A stretch of DNA of 64,000 nucleotides from Hsuehochloa calcarea (taxonomy: Eukaryota > Streptophyta > Magnoliopsida > Poales > Poaceae): assembly GCA_036346395.1 (NCBI GenBank), contig CM070594.1, positions 18,075,385 through 18,139,384 of the forward strand. The letters run 5' to 3'. Shown piece by piece: positions 1-10,800 of this stretch; the stretch's first letter is position 1; each line of letters opens with the position of its first letter. A model generated the notes under the pieces. That model saw only the letters and a program-made list of their open reading frames with translations, did no database searches and was not told the DNA's origin. The position numbers and the translations under genes were made by a program.

Positions 1-351
1 AGTTTTGCTTGTGATGTCGAGATTCATATGCCACACACATGCTGTCGATCGAGATGTTAATGATTGCTATTGAACTTTCAAAATACGCATGGGATCAATT
101 TCGTTTAGGATTATATGTTTCCAACAATGCGTACATAGGGGCGGAGCCAGCGCCGGCCCAGGCCTTGGGCCAACTCAGTGCGTTTCGGCCCAAATTGATG
201 TTGCAGCTGGCCATTTTACGTTTTCATTTTGATTTTTACTCGGTATTTTTTTGGGCCTCGGGCCATTGCCTAGAGGCCCGAGGCCCGATTCATACAATAA
301 ATGCGTACATCTATATGGTGTGAATTCATGGTACCATCTCAGAAATTGTTT
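1..351. other. Non-genic flank left of the Mutator-like element
   Basis: I see no gene here. Short open frames have no recognisable domain. The stretch has several runs of GGCC/GGGCC type (near 150-290) but no terminal repeat or target duplication that I could pair. Confidence 0.5.
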
Positions 352-439
352 TGAAATAATATTATTTTAAAATATAATTACAAAATTAAATAGTCCAAAA
401 ATAAAATAACAAAAGTAGGTCATTGTCACCACTTGGAAT

Positions 440-485
440 GGCGGCAGGCTCTGTCGCCATTTCAATGGCGACGAGACCTGCCGCC
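440..485. repeat. Hairpin 1 in left TIR
   Basis: Arms 440-460 and 465-485 are near-perfect inverted repeats of 21 nt around the loop TTCA. The innermost 8 bp pair perfectly (GTCGCCAT / ATGGCGAC), and the outermost 9 bp also pair (GGCGGCAGG / CCTGCCGCC). Confidence 0.8.
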
Positions 486-509
486 AATAGGAAGAGTGGG
501 AGAGTCACA

Positions 510-561
510 TGTCGCTAGTTGAAGCGGCGACAAGACCCTGTCGCCATTTCAACTAGCGACA
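510..561. repeat. Hairpin 2 in left TIR
   Basis: Arms 510-532 and 539-561 are 23-nt inverted repeats with two mismatches and a 6-nt loop. Both arms begin or end with the motif TGTCGC / GCGACA that is shared with hairpin 1 and with the right TIR. Confidence 0.8.
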
Positions 562-1195
562 GGAGCCCTATTTTTTTAATATTAAAATTTAAAAAATCAT
601 CATTTCAAATGACGATAGCGGTCTCGTAAGTCGTTGTCGCCTTTCCAAATGGTGAAACAATCTTCCCTATAAAAGACCATTGAAACCAAACAATTCGGGG
701 AAAAATCACTTTTATTCAAAAAAAAAAAAGAGAAAGAGGAGAGGAAAGGGAGAGTAGAGGGAAGGAGAGAAGCTAGCGAAGCGTTACTCGTTCGGTCGCC
801 CACCTTTAAGGTAATTTTTTAATCGAATGGATAACATAATTTTAGATGTACAGTTATATACTGTAGTATGTTGTACATAATCCTTTTTGGTGGGTAGTTT
901 AGTTTTAGATATGTGATTAATCGTGAAAATCTTGTTTACGGTGCAGTACATCAAATATGTCGGATGCCACCAACTTCAAAATTTACTAAAGTCATGGGAC
1001 TATTCTTGAGGCTCCCAAGGAGATTGATTTGCGTTATTTCCAATCGGTGATCGTGCCCCTAACAAGACCAGAGTAACATAAATGGGGCGATGTGATGTCG
1101 TGATTGTTTCACTCATTCGATTTGGACCATGCTGTGTATGATCTGTGATTGAGTTGCCTTGTCCCTGAGCAACACAGTCCACATATTGGGAGTTA

Positions 1196-3660
1196 GTGCA
1201 GCTGAAGGGAACAAGATTATGGAAGTCATATGTACACATGGCGAGGGAGAAATGGGGGGATTTGGTGCTTCTGGACCAGGCATATGCCAAGCCCACTCCT
1301 GCATCGGCTGCTGAACAACAAGGCGGTGGTGATGCCGAAGAAGTCGAGGAATCCAGCCATAGCTCGGCGCACATAATGGTCGAAGGTCCCGGAGTTGCTG
1401 ATGTTGTCGATGAAGACCCTGCAGAAGGAGCTCATCCAGTCAGGCAAGCTAGTGGGCCTGCTGACGAGGGTGAGAAGCTGGAAGCCTTAGTGCAAAGGAT
1501 GGATCTCGAAGAACTATATGACATTGTCAGAAGATGAAGGATTCAACGACGAGTATGTTGTGGACTAGTAGATGGTTCTATCCGAGTGGAACACATACCA
1601 GTTCGATAATCTCGTCGTTAATGAAGGCTCCCATGTGTCGTGAGAGTATGACCAGTGAGAGGATAGGCAAGGAGCTATGTACAAATGTAAAGAGGTTGTG
1701 CAGGAGGCGGTCAAATTCTTGGCCTTGTCTGTGCGGCGTACATTCGCAGCCGTCAAGTCTAACCCAAGATGCTACGATGTGAAGTGCGACATAAAGGGAT
1801 ACCGTTGGCGAGTGCACGTATTTCAGCCTAAGTGTGACACCTACTAGAAATATTCTATAGTGGTCCCTCACACATGTGTCGTCGTTGAGTCAGTGTTGTC
1901 CTATAGGAACCTATCATTAGGCTTCATCGCGAACCTCATGTATGGTGAGATCGTAGATAATATAGATTTTGAGCCATGATCCATCATTCAGGCGATTAAG
2001 GTAAGGTTCAAGTACAAAGTCAGCTATACCAAGGCGTAGAGGGCAAAGCAGAAAGCATTGGAATCAAGGTTCGGTATGTTCGAGGACTCTTACCATAACC
2101 TCCTCGGCTACTCCAAGTCATACAAGATAGAAATCCACTCATGTCGACATTCAAGATTACACGCATCCGAAGTGGGCCAATAAGAGGGTACTAAAGCGAG
2201 CATTCTTCGCCTTCGGTCCATGCATCAATGCATTCCGGCACTAGCGTCCAATCTTGCGTGTGGATGGCACATTACTGACTGGAAAGTATAAGGGCCAGAC
2301 ACTGACTGCAATAGCGATGGACGGTAACAATCAAATTCTTCCCGTAGCATTCGCTTTCGTTGAAAGCGAGAACACGGACAGCTGGTTGTGGTTCCTAAGG
2401 AATTCGAGGATTTCTGTTATACATGGTCGTCCTGATGTATGCGTCATACATGATAGGCATACGGGCCTACTGATTGCAATAAATCAACTACAAGATGGAG
2501 AAAACGAACCACTTTCATGAGCGGATCTGCAGAGTAGGCGATGTATGAGGCAATTGTGGGCAAACTTCTACAAGCAGTTTCACAACAAGGACTTGATGAA
2601 CCTATTCAAATGGTTGTGCAACAAGAACCTACAACAAAAGTGTGAAGTGCTCTGGAAGATTCTGGATGAGTGGACCCTGACACATCGAAGGGAGACATCA
2701 AAAAAGGCCACCCCAAGAGCTGACTAGACCACCGAAGTACTGTCACAGCTACCCACAAGTCGTCCTAGTGTGGCGAGGAATACATGGGCATAGGTGAAAT
2801 GCTTCTCAGACTGGATTGAGCACGAGCCAAAGGATAAATGGTCATTGCTACATGACGGGGTGACACGTGATATGGTGTCATGATAACCAATCTAGGCGAG
2901 GTGTACAATTGGGTCATACGCGGTGCCAGATGTCTCCCTTTGGTTGGTATTATGGAAGGAATTCTCCGTGGTACCACAAATTACTTTGTTGACAAGCAAC
3001 AAAGCATCGCTCGTCATGGCAAATGACAAAATATTATACTATACCATGATCACCAAGTACATGGAGGAGAAGAGCAAGAAGGATGAGATGCATCGAGCAT
3101 TCAAAATGGGTACAAGGGAGCTTAACCGAGATAATGTACAATGATAAAGGACGCCTGCGGAACAAACCGCGAGAGGATCACTCGAGAGTGAACACTACGC
3201 CGCACTAGTTGTGTATGCAGTTGCAACAAGCCCCTTCTTCTGCATATGTCCTGCTCTCATGTCATGGCCGCATATTTGATGGTGGCGCAGCATCCCGGCC
3301 AGTACCTCTCTGAGTATTTGGTGATGCAAACCTGAAGTGCAGAGATGTATGGTTATAGCATGGTTGGCCATTTCACTGGCCATTCGCCCTGGGAGCAACT
3401 TATCGGGCCGATAACATTGATAGACTTAAGGAAAGGTTGACCGAGCGATAAGTACGCCCATCTGGAACAACATGGACGAAGCAGAAGTCGGGCGTCGTGC
3501 GAAGAAGCGCTCCATTTGCAAGGAGTCCAGGAACACCGTCAAGAAATGGCCTACTAGAAATCTACAGGACGAAGGAGATATCGGAAATACGGACGTTGCC
3601 GCGGGAACCTCATCCAGACCAAAGGAGTCAAGGCGGTACACATGGTGGGCGTTGAGGTCT
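1196..3660 (+). pseudogene. mudrA-type MULE transposase relic
   Basis: Broken pieces in several + frames give the expected domain order. An acidic N-terminal part lies at 1196-1536. A DNA-binding-like part with VKCDIKGYRWRVHVF lies near 1780-1830. A linker with KVSYTKAWRAKQKALE lies near 2015-2065. The MULE catalytic domain, open at 2254-2520, carries VDGTLLTGKYKG, AMDGNNQILPVAFA and ESENTDSWLWFLRN; the DRHTGLL stretch follows. A C-terminal part with TNLGEVYNWVIRGAR lies near 2888-2932. A SWIM zinc finger (CSCNKP...CSHVMA) lies near 3216-3275. The last motif, near 3500-3540, looks like a zinc knuckle whose later Cys and His are lost (SICKESRNTVKKWP). Stops and frameshifts between these blocks make it a pseudogene. 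The start is not defined. The family is DDE-type Mutator transposase, which would act in the nucleus on the element's TIRs. Confidence 0.85.
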
Positions 3661-3710
3661 CAAACCATGGAAAAGGTTCGTTCTATTGAAATATGTGGTG
3701 CCCAATGCTT

Positions 3711-3890
3711 TGTAATATCACTTTGATTTGTCAAAAAACTAGGTGATGACGTTGTCATCACTGGTCTGTAATATCAGTGTGATTTCTCCCAAAAATATGT
3801 GATGACCTTGCGCTGAATGTTATATAATATCGTTGTGATTTGTCAACAAAAGGTGTCATGACATTGTGTTCATTGTTACGTAATATCAGT
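3711..3890. repeat. Tandem repeat, period 56 bp, about 3.2 copies
   Basis: The motif (T/C)(G/A)TAATATC restarts at 3711, 3767, 3823 and 3879, exactly 56 bp apart. Each full unit continues with a T(T/G)TGATTT(G/C)TC block and a GATGA/CATGA block. It lies directly 3' of the mudrA relic, where a terminator or subterminal region would be. Confidence 0.85.
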
Positions 3891-4392
3891 TGGCCCGATT
3901 GCATTGTTCGTGGAATTAATTCCCTTATGAAAAGATTATGTAATATTTAACAGGAAAAATATTTGGGAAAAAATATAATTTGTTGCATAAGATATGTGGA
4001 TCATTTGGCACGAAAGATGATATTTCAATGCACAAGGTCGCTGCCATGTACATCGTTCTTATCTTTTGATTTTTCACGGGCGTTTGTTCCAAAGTTTTTA
4101 AACCTGATTTTAGTGCCTACTTCCAGAACACACCTTTTGGACCTTTATTTTTTATGTTGTTCCCTGCCTTGCTACGCTAAGAATTAAATGCCAAAAGAGA
4201 CCGTGATTTGAAGTTGACTTTACAACGCAGTTACGAATTGAAGTAGACTTTATAATAAAGTTGCAAATTACACGACGTCGGGGTTTAGTTCTGCGCATAC
4301 TGAAACAACATCATGCACGATGCACCTTTTTAGAATGGAAATAAAGTCAATTGGAACCAAGATCATTAGTTTCGGCGGCCCATTGCTCCCGT
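3891..4392. other. Non-coding spacer inside MULE
   Basis: No gene recognised. It contains a small near-repeat of the form ACGAATTGAAGTAGACTTTA, of which a related copy (TTTGAAGTTGACTTTA) lies about 30 bp upstream, near 4200-4260. Confidence 0.5.
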
Positions 4393-4829
4393 CCCCTTGT
4401 CTCCTTGCTACCCGCGGTGACAACGACGGCCAATCTTGAAGTCATCCATGTCCTGCGATACACCGAGATGGTTCAATGATGTTAGGATAACACAACGTCG
4501 GGTCAAATTAATAATTATGATGAATATTGAACATAACTTACCTCTTGGATCCGGTATGCGAGGCGATGGGGAGCGGTAGTACGGCCGACAGTCTCACTTG
4601 TAGGAGCCTTCCCCTTGTCTTCTTGCTGCACGCGGTGGTGGTGGGCAGTCTCGAAGTCATGCATGTCCTACGAGACGGGCTGGACAGTTGAATGATGTTT
4701 GGATAGCACAATGTCGGGCCAAAATAAAAATTATAACGCATACTGAATATAGCTTACCTCTTGGATCCAGAGTGTGCCCGAGCGACGGGGAATGGTAGTA
4801 CGACCGACAGTCTCATTTGTAGGAGCCTT
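4393..4829. repeat. Direct duplication of about 218 bp covering an exon
   Basis: CCCCTTGTCTCCTTGCT at 4393 returns as CCCCTTGTCTTCTTGCT at 4611. The following block, from TTACCTCTTGGATCC at about 4539 and 4755 to the GTAGGAGCCTTCC end, is also repeated at about 216-218 bp. On the minus strand the repeated piece holds an exon end plus GTAAG splice donor, so the event duplicated an exon. Confidence 0.8.
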
Positions 4830-5370
4830 CCTCTTGTCGCCGCCTGCTTGGCCTTGTCGTATGCATCTGCTCTCTTGGATTCGTCCAATACCTTTTCAGT
4901 TGGATCGGGGTCGGATACGTAAGGTGTTTAGCACTTGAAGGTCTCGGCTCGCTATGTAAAATTCAACATATACTTCTGCTGGATGAACGCCCTATCGTAC
5001 ATCTCAAGGACATCGATCCATTGTAAAAAGTTACATTGCATCTCCGGCTGCCATTATGTGCGTGTGTAATCAGTGATTTGTAGAATAGAACGTATAATGT
5101 GAAAAATATTTGTGTGTGCAAGATATGCTTATGAGGTGGTGGCCGTATGTGTAGTACGCTCAAGCGGACGTCACCGGGTGTGTGGACTGGATGATCTTTT
5201 TCGATTCTTTGCACACACATTGCAGGCGTAGGAACTCTGGTGGTACCGGAACATCCTTCATAGAATTATCCGGGTAGGGTTTAGCCCTCTTGGCAAGCTA
5301 CCTGTGCTTCTGTAGTATCGTCTTGTAGAAGCTTGCCGAACCCTCCATCTCCTTGCTCTCAGTTGTGCGA
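4538..5370 (-). pseudogene. GRF-type zinc-finger-like gene relic in MULE
   Basis: Minus-strand pieces, read 5' to 3'. Near 5300-5130 a stretch reads VPPEFLRLQCVCKESKKIIQSTHPVTSA, which resembles the start of a GRF-type zinc finger (CxC then a spaced Ser/Pro/Thr). Near 5040-4950 a piece includes a QWID-like motif (LQWIDVLEMYDRAFIQQKY), which in this plant family follows a Cys. Then comes an exon 4915-4754 (SDPDPTEKVLDESKRADAYDKAK, then RGRLLQMRLS...) ending in a GTAAG donor, and its duplicated copy near 4741-4538. The family is often found in MULE and PMD contexts in grasses. A stop interrupts the zinc finger. Assignment rests on motif spacing only. Confidence 0.45.
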
Positions 5371-5524
5371 ATCAACATTTGGTGTAGTGTTGGGTGTGGT
5401 GGTGTAGTGCTATCCCACAACTCTCTCCTCCTCCACTTCTCCTCTCTTTCCTTTTATGCAGGGATTTTTTGGCCTGAAGGGGGGGGGGGTGGCGGTGTGT
5501 AGTATGAGAGGGAGTGGTCTTTTA

Positions 5525-5745
5525 GGTCTGAAAAGGTGTCGTGGTGGAGTGTGGTCTTGTTTTTCTGAAAAGTTAGCATCGCAGTGTGTTGTCATATCGA
5601 TCTACAACAGTGACAGTGTGTGGGGTGACATTGGATAATCTTTTCGGTCTGAAAAGGTAGCGTGGCATAGTTTGGTCTTGTCGATCTGAAAAGTAAGCAT
5701 CACAGCGTGTTGTCACATTGGTCTACAAACGATGGTGTGGCAGTC
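5525..5745. repeat. Tandem duplication, period 121 bp
   Basis: GGTCTGAAAAGGT begins at 5525 and again at 5646. The following blocks TGGTCTTGT, TCTGAAAAGT, AGCATC(G/A)CAG and GTGTTGTCA keep the same spacing in both copies. No coding role is seen. An 11-nt poly-G tract sits just upstream (near 5479). Confidence 0.8.
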
Positions 5746-5909
5746 TATAAAGGATACAAATAGAGTGGTGCGGAGTGTCCTGATGCTAACTCCATCACAT
5801 GGTCGTAGTGTGCATGCAAATAAATTTATCGAAACACGAGACAAGTATAACATAACTAGTTCAGAAATAAATATTTGCATGGCATGACTGATATTTACAA
5901 GAAAAAAAT

Positions 5910-7560
5910 CTACTCGAGGGCCTTCTTAGGGCGTACCCCGCGTGTCGCCCCTGGCCTTGTCTTGGGCGGCTGCGGGCGCTATTGCGAGTACGTAAAAGGC
6001 TCTGGTGGCTGAGGTACCCGACCAACACGAGTAGCCTGGGGGTGTCACGAAGGGGTCTTACGTGTTGGCTCGGTCTGGGCTTATCATGCAGTTGTGAAGC
6101 CCCCAGGGACACTTGGTTGCCAAGCTATTGGAAGTTGAAGTCCCCAGAGCGTGACTCCTCGTGCAACACCATTGGCTCATCCCAAAGCGATGTACGACCT
6201 GTGAAACATTACGTTACACATGTAAACATGACAAAAATGATTAAATAGTACATTAGGCAAGCAAGCAAGATAGTCATAGCGGTCGCACGAAGCTAGATGA
6301 CGGCATCGCATACTCTGCGCTGTGGTGCGAGATGGAACTCGATGTCTGTCAGAGAAAATATATGTTAGTAACTAGTGGGGTTCGAAATAGAGAAGCGGAG
6401 GTGAGGGTTTCATGCTCACACGCAAAGCTGCACTGGGTGCTCGGCATAGTGCCATCAGACCCGCTCACCACGTCCCGTGAGGAACCACGGAGCATGACGC
6501 ATCATGGCTCACCCTCATACGCGCCGCAGTGGGTCCGCTGGGTCCCTCGGCGTACGACAAGTCACAATCTAGATCCCTTGGCTTCTCGAGGAACTGCTCC
6601 ATGACTCCTCTGATGTCCCGCGCTGTCATGCTGAAGTTCTCCCCGAGCGTCAACTGATGCTCGAAGGCCGCCAACTCAAGCACCTCCCGGTGTAGATCCA
6701 CCTGTAGACGTAATTAACAAGGTAGAAACCTAAATCTTATGAATCAAATAAGAAGTACGGACCGTTCAATACGTTCCACGTGGTGGAATGCGGAGTCCGG
6801 CTGGGTGGGGTACGTGTCGGACGTCGCAGCCTCATGTCGTGGTGAGTCGTCCACGATCCTGACGCAGTGAACCCTCGTTCGACTGGATACCAATACATGT
6901 ACTCCGTGTACGTCCTGGGATCGTAGGGAGCACGCTCCTGGACAACGTCAGTTAAGGCGCTGACCTAGCCCTGAACCTAAGGGAACATCCTCTCCGCCCA
7001 GGAAGTCATAGCAGGTACTCCCTTCCTAGTGTTCTGTGGAAGGCTAAATGATTGTTTAGGTAGATGCGTGCTTGATTGTACGAAAGAAGTAAAGTGTGAA
7101 CTTACCTATGGACGTTCAGTGGCACCCGCTGCTCCCAAGGGGCTGGGACCTGCTGTCATAGACCAAACTAGGGCATGACATGCTGCACCTGGTACTCCTC
7201 CACGAAGACGTCATGCACCAGGCATGTTCATATGTACCAGTACACGTAGCCTTGCATGCATAGGCTCAATAGGCCTCGGGGCGTGCACACGTACACCCTC
7301 TCGAAGTGTACGGTGTTAGATGACACATCATCCGTCAACTGATCGAACATCGCAACATAGTCCGGGTAGGACGTGCGCGTAGTGATCGGCGTGTAAGTGT
7401 GGGATATAACAACATAAACTTAGCACACGAAATTAAAATTAAATTACAAAAAAGAATAAATGTTCATGAAACTAACCCGTCGGTGATACAACATTGTGCC
7501 CATGGTCGGCTGATCCATGTCATTGTCCTCAGCCTACATGCTGACTCGTACAATCACTGC
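5910..7560 (-). pseudogene. Plant mobile domain (PMD) gene relic, C-terminal half
   Basis: Minus strand, 5' to 3'. A short exon near 7530-7470 ends in TMGTMLYHR. An exon near 7390-7110 reads YTPITTRTSYPDYVAMFDQL, VHFERVYVC, LLSLCMQGYVYWYI, EEYQVQHVM and QFGLQQQVPAPWEQRVPLN. An exon near 7010-6760 reads WAERMFP...RTYTEYMYWYPVERGF. An exon follows near 6701-6465 (DLHREVLELAAFEHQL). The Pro/Arg-rich tail (PTRKTPS, HPQATRVGRVPQPPEPFTYSQ) ends at the TAG at 5912-5910. VLRQFG..Q.IP-like and YLxWY-like motifs are hallmarks of the PMD family (MAIN/MAIL and TE-borne relatives, 'phosphatase 7 long form-like' proteins). Several in-frame stops (for example after VYWYI) break it. The N-terminal half is not visible. 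Confidence 0.7.
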
Positions 7561-7648
7561 GCAGCGTGTCCTGGATCCGTCACACCGAAAAATTCAGTGT
7601 GTGCATTGTAAATACTATGAAACATGTACATAAGGTAATAAGAAATGA

Positions 7649-8560
7649 CATTAATAAAATAATTACCAAGTACAAACAAAAACTAAATTTAAGTTGGGAT
7701 TATTTTGGTTAGGCTATACAAACTCCACTAACCTACTCTGTAATTTTTACATATTTTTATAGGAATGTTGCTATTTTTCTAGTTTAAAAAGATTTTTTTT
7801 GGCATTAACAGAATAATTACTGCGCACAAATTTAAAGCAAAATTAAGCTGAGACTATTTTGATTCAGCTTTACCTACCCTACTTAGTGACTCTGTAATTT
7901 TTACAGATTTGTAATAGCGTCTTCCAATTTTTATATATTTTTTAAATATTTGCCATATGCAAATAGAAACAATAAATAAAGTTCATAATTTTTAGATTTA
8001 GTTGTTAGTAGCCTAGGTACAACTTTGATTGTTTTTTCTTTTATAATTTTAAGATGTGTCATGCTATTTTTCTAGTTTAAAAGGTATTTTCAGCATTAAC
8101 AAAATAATTACCACGCACAAACAAAAATCAATATTATGTTGGGATTATTTGAATTAGGCTCTACATCCCGTACTAAGCTACTCTGCAGTTTTTACAGATT
8201 TGCAATAGGTATCTTACTACTCTCCTTGTTTAAGAAGTGTCTCCAACATTTCTTAAATATTTACTATGTGCAAATGGAAGCAAAAAATAACAATCACAAT
8301 ATTTTAATTCGTCTATACGTAATATATGTAGCAACTCCAGATTTGTTTTTACAATTTAAGATGTGTCATGCTATTTTCCTAGTTTCAAATTAATTTTTGG
8401 CATTAACAATATAATTACCGTGAACAAATGGAAAGCTAAATAAAGTCATGATTTTTTTAATTACACTATAGCTGTCCTACTTAGCTACTCAACAATTTTA
8501 ACATATTTATAATAGGTGTCTTCCTATTTCTGCAGATTTATCCTAAATCATTCGAGTACT
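7649..8560. repeat. Degenerate tandem array, unit about 300 bp (possibly half-units of about 150 bp)
   Basis: The anchor CATTAA(C/T)A..ATAATTAC occurs at 7649, 7803, 8094 and 8401. Each is followed by CACAAA/CAAA, GGGATTATTT or GAGACTATTT, a TACT(T/A)A(G/C) block and TTTTTACA(G/T)AT. The units are A/T-rich and well diverged. No coding sequence is seen. Confidence 0.7.
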
Positions 8561-8829
8561 GCAACATAGATAATATGTGCATGATGAACTAGACTATACA
8601 CAACTCAAATGATGTACTACATAATTTGACTAAAATTATCTAATCTATTGAATTCTATGTTGCTATTTTTGTTTGCTAACCGACAAGGTTTCGAAATAAT
8701 GTATGAAGTTGCAAAAACATGCACCTACAAGATGGCCGACCAGATCTGATACTCTGTCTGTCTCTCCTCTGCTACAAACTGGCAAGATTTCGCTACGTCT
8801 CTTCTCCCCCTCTTCTCCTCTCTTTTATC

Positions 8830-9047
8830 TTTTTTCTAGAATTAAAATGATATTTTCACTGTTTTTTGGGGTTTAGAAAGCTAGATACTGTCGCTAGTTG
8901 AACTGGTGACATGAACACGCGGTTTCCTATCGCTATTCTAATTGGCAACACCCTAGTCACTGTTTCAATTGGTGACAGGGGCCTACTTTTGTAATTTTAT
9001 TTTTCTACTATTTATTTATGTAATTATATTTTAAAATATATTTTTTT
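8830..9047. repeat. Right terminal inverted repeat of the MULE
   Basis: Reverse complement of the left TIR. It holds TGTCGCTAGTTGAACTGG (8889-8906), GGTGACAGG (8971-8979), CCTACTTTTGTAATTTTATT and ATTATATTTTAAAATAT near the outer end. The hairpins seen in the left TIR are degraded here. Confidence 0.7.
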
Positions 9048-9359
9048 TAAAAAAATTCCCCATCTGTATTTGAGGTTAATCATCTTGATGCTGATTCTAT
9101 GGGAGACAACACCCTAGTTGTGTGGATCTCGTCAGTGGCGGCTCGCCAGAAACCATGCACAATAGGATGTGTTATCGAAGCGGTTACTGACTCGTTGCAC
9201 ATGTTAGTTGTACCAGTAGAGATCAAACTAATCAAGTTGGCCTTTTCTTTTTGAGAAAGGTTGACAAAACAAAGGGCGTAAGTACATATATGCCCTGCTT
9301 GCCGGAAGACTTCTCAATCAATAATACTCCTTGCATCCAGGAGTGGAGCTAGTCGTGAC
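9048..9359. other. Spacer, no feature seen
   Basis: No gene, terminal repeat or RNA gene recognised between the MULE and the following MITE. Confidence 0.5.
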
Positions 9360-9362
9360 TAA

Positions 9363-9745
9363 GGCCATGTTTGATACAATTTCTGTTTCTAACTTCTCAA
9401 TTGATTCTTGTGAAGTCATATCAAATACTATGATTCTCAAAACCACTAGATTCTGCTTCTCACAAGGAACTGTGAGAATCCAACTTTCAGAAATGAAATA
9501 CGCTTTAAAGTTGAAGGTTTTTACCCGCAAATGTCACTGAATTACACAAATACAGTTGAAGTATTACACCTAGGGGTGACATTGTCTATTTACCTCTAAT
9601 CCTCCTTCATATGGTTTTTGAAACCAACCTACCAACCGTAACCTACCAACCAAACGGTTTCAACAAATAGTTCCAGATTCTCAGAGAATCAGAAGTAGAA
9701 TCTGAAAAATAAGAATCTAAAACTGTACCAAACAGAAACAAAGCC
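9363..9745. mobile_element. Tourist-like MITE, 383 bp
   Basis: The left end GGCCATGTTTGATACAATTT and the right end, read in reverse, GGCTTTGTTTCTGTTTGGTA form imperfect terminal inverted repeats. It is flanked by TAA at 9360-9362 and TAA at 9746-9748, the target duplication of the PIF/Harbinger superfamily. The two open frames inside it (9318-9540) mirror each other because the element is partly palindromic and are not genes. A related sequence lies at about 47080-47265. Confidence 0.75.
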
Positions 9746-9748
9746 TAA

Positions 9749-10560
9749 GTCTCAAGCAGGTCAGCTATTTTCAGACCGAACACAATATGTATGTATTGAA
9801 TGCTAATGTTTTTCATAGGCTTTTAATATTAAATTTTGAGCTTTTGCTCTAACAGCTCGAGACCCAACTCCGTCCTGCTTGCGTTAGAAAGGAGAAAAGC
9901 TTGGTAGATTTATTAGTCGTTGGCCAATGACTCCACGAAGTCTATCTGTTTGCTACAATGGATAAGATATAGAATGCCTGAACGGGATAAGATTATTCCT
10001 TTCTTTTTCATCATTTTCAGGTTGAGCTGGGACAGTTCTCATTCAGAGTAGAATAAAACTGGCGGCATCGTGTGTAGTGTGAACTAGTAGTAGACTGAAT
10101 TTACTAAGCAGCTAACTGACGATAATAAAATGCCGTTGCTTCTTACATGCCGATGGAAGATGACCAAGTCTAGCAACCGCAGCATGTTACGACTGAGATC
10201 GTTTGTCAAGAAAGACGGGGAGAAAAATAATTTGAATCAGATCCAGGCTTAGTGTGGCATGTGCATGCCAAGCTTGCCTAATTAAATCGGTCGCTTCTCG
10301 AACTATCTTGTGATACGGCCAGGCCAGATGGTGGCTTGAAACTAGTTAACTATAAGGTCATGTACCATGGGTTTATATGAGCTGTTTATATTTTTTTGTT
10401 ACGTAGGATTTAAACTGATGTGGATGAAAGAGAATAAAAAGAGAAAAATAAGTTGTCTACCATCCTGTAGCCGATTGTATCACTAAAACCAAGGAAAGTA
10501 TTAAAAGATTATGTGATCCATAAAGATGAGTAAAAAGATAATACATTATATGAGCTGTCT
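9749..10560. other. Spacer, no gene seen
   Basis: A/T-rich, without a convincing open frame, terminal repeat or RNA gene. Confidence 0.5.
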
Positions 10561-10800
10561 TTAGGCCCTGTTAGGTATAGCTCCTACTCCCAGCTTCTCA
10601 TTCGAATCTGGTGGAGATGTACTAAACACCCAGCGTCCAAAAACGATCTGATTCTGCATCTCGCGAGGAGCTGTCTCAAAAATAAACTAGCGAGGAGAAG
10701 CAGCTTTCCCGCAGATTCTCGTGGGAATCTAAGCTTGCATAAACAAAATTACCCCTTGAAGTTCATAGTTATTACCCTCAAATGCCATCGAACTACCCCT
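10561..10800. mobile_element. MITE-like sequence, left end only
   Basis: TTA followed by GGCCCTGTTAGGTATAGCTCC at 10561-10584 looks like a Tourist-type end (target duplication TTA plus a GGCCNTGTTNGG terminus), then GAATCTGGTGGAG and ATCTGATTCTGC. The matching right end was not found, so it is truncated or interrupted. Confidence 0.45.

Larger units (their letters stand above)
352..600. repeat. Left terminal inverted repeat of the MULE
   Basis: Matches the reverse complement of about 8830-9047. The best block is roughly 352-440. A second block, TTTCAACTAGCGACAG at 546-561 plus the A/T-rich stretch that follows, pairs with 8860-8905. The inner part folds into two hairpins (listed separately). 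Confidence 0.7.
352..9047 (+). mobile_element. Decayed Mutator-like element (MULE), about 8.7 kb, with transposase relic and captured-type genes
   Basis: The two ends are long imperfect inverted repeats. Read inward, both have an A/T block containing ATTTTAAAATATAATTACA, then AAAAATAAAA, then ACAAAAGTAGG and TGTCACCA. Between them lie a broken MULE transposase on + and two relics on -, a GRF-type zinc-finger gene and a plant mobile domain gene. MULE-family transposons with plant mobile domain genes are known in plants. The element is old: stops and frameshifts are frequent in all three genes. I could not define an 8-11 bp target duplication because the outermost bases are A/T-rich and diverged. 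Exact ends are uncertain by about 10 bp. Confidence 0.75.

Noticed and set aside
9318..9540. Two mirrored open frames of about 70 residues
   Set aside because: They read the two strands of a partly palindromic MITE.
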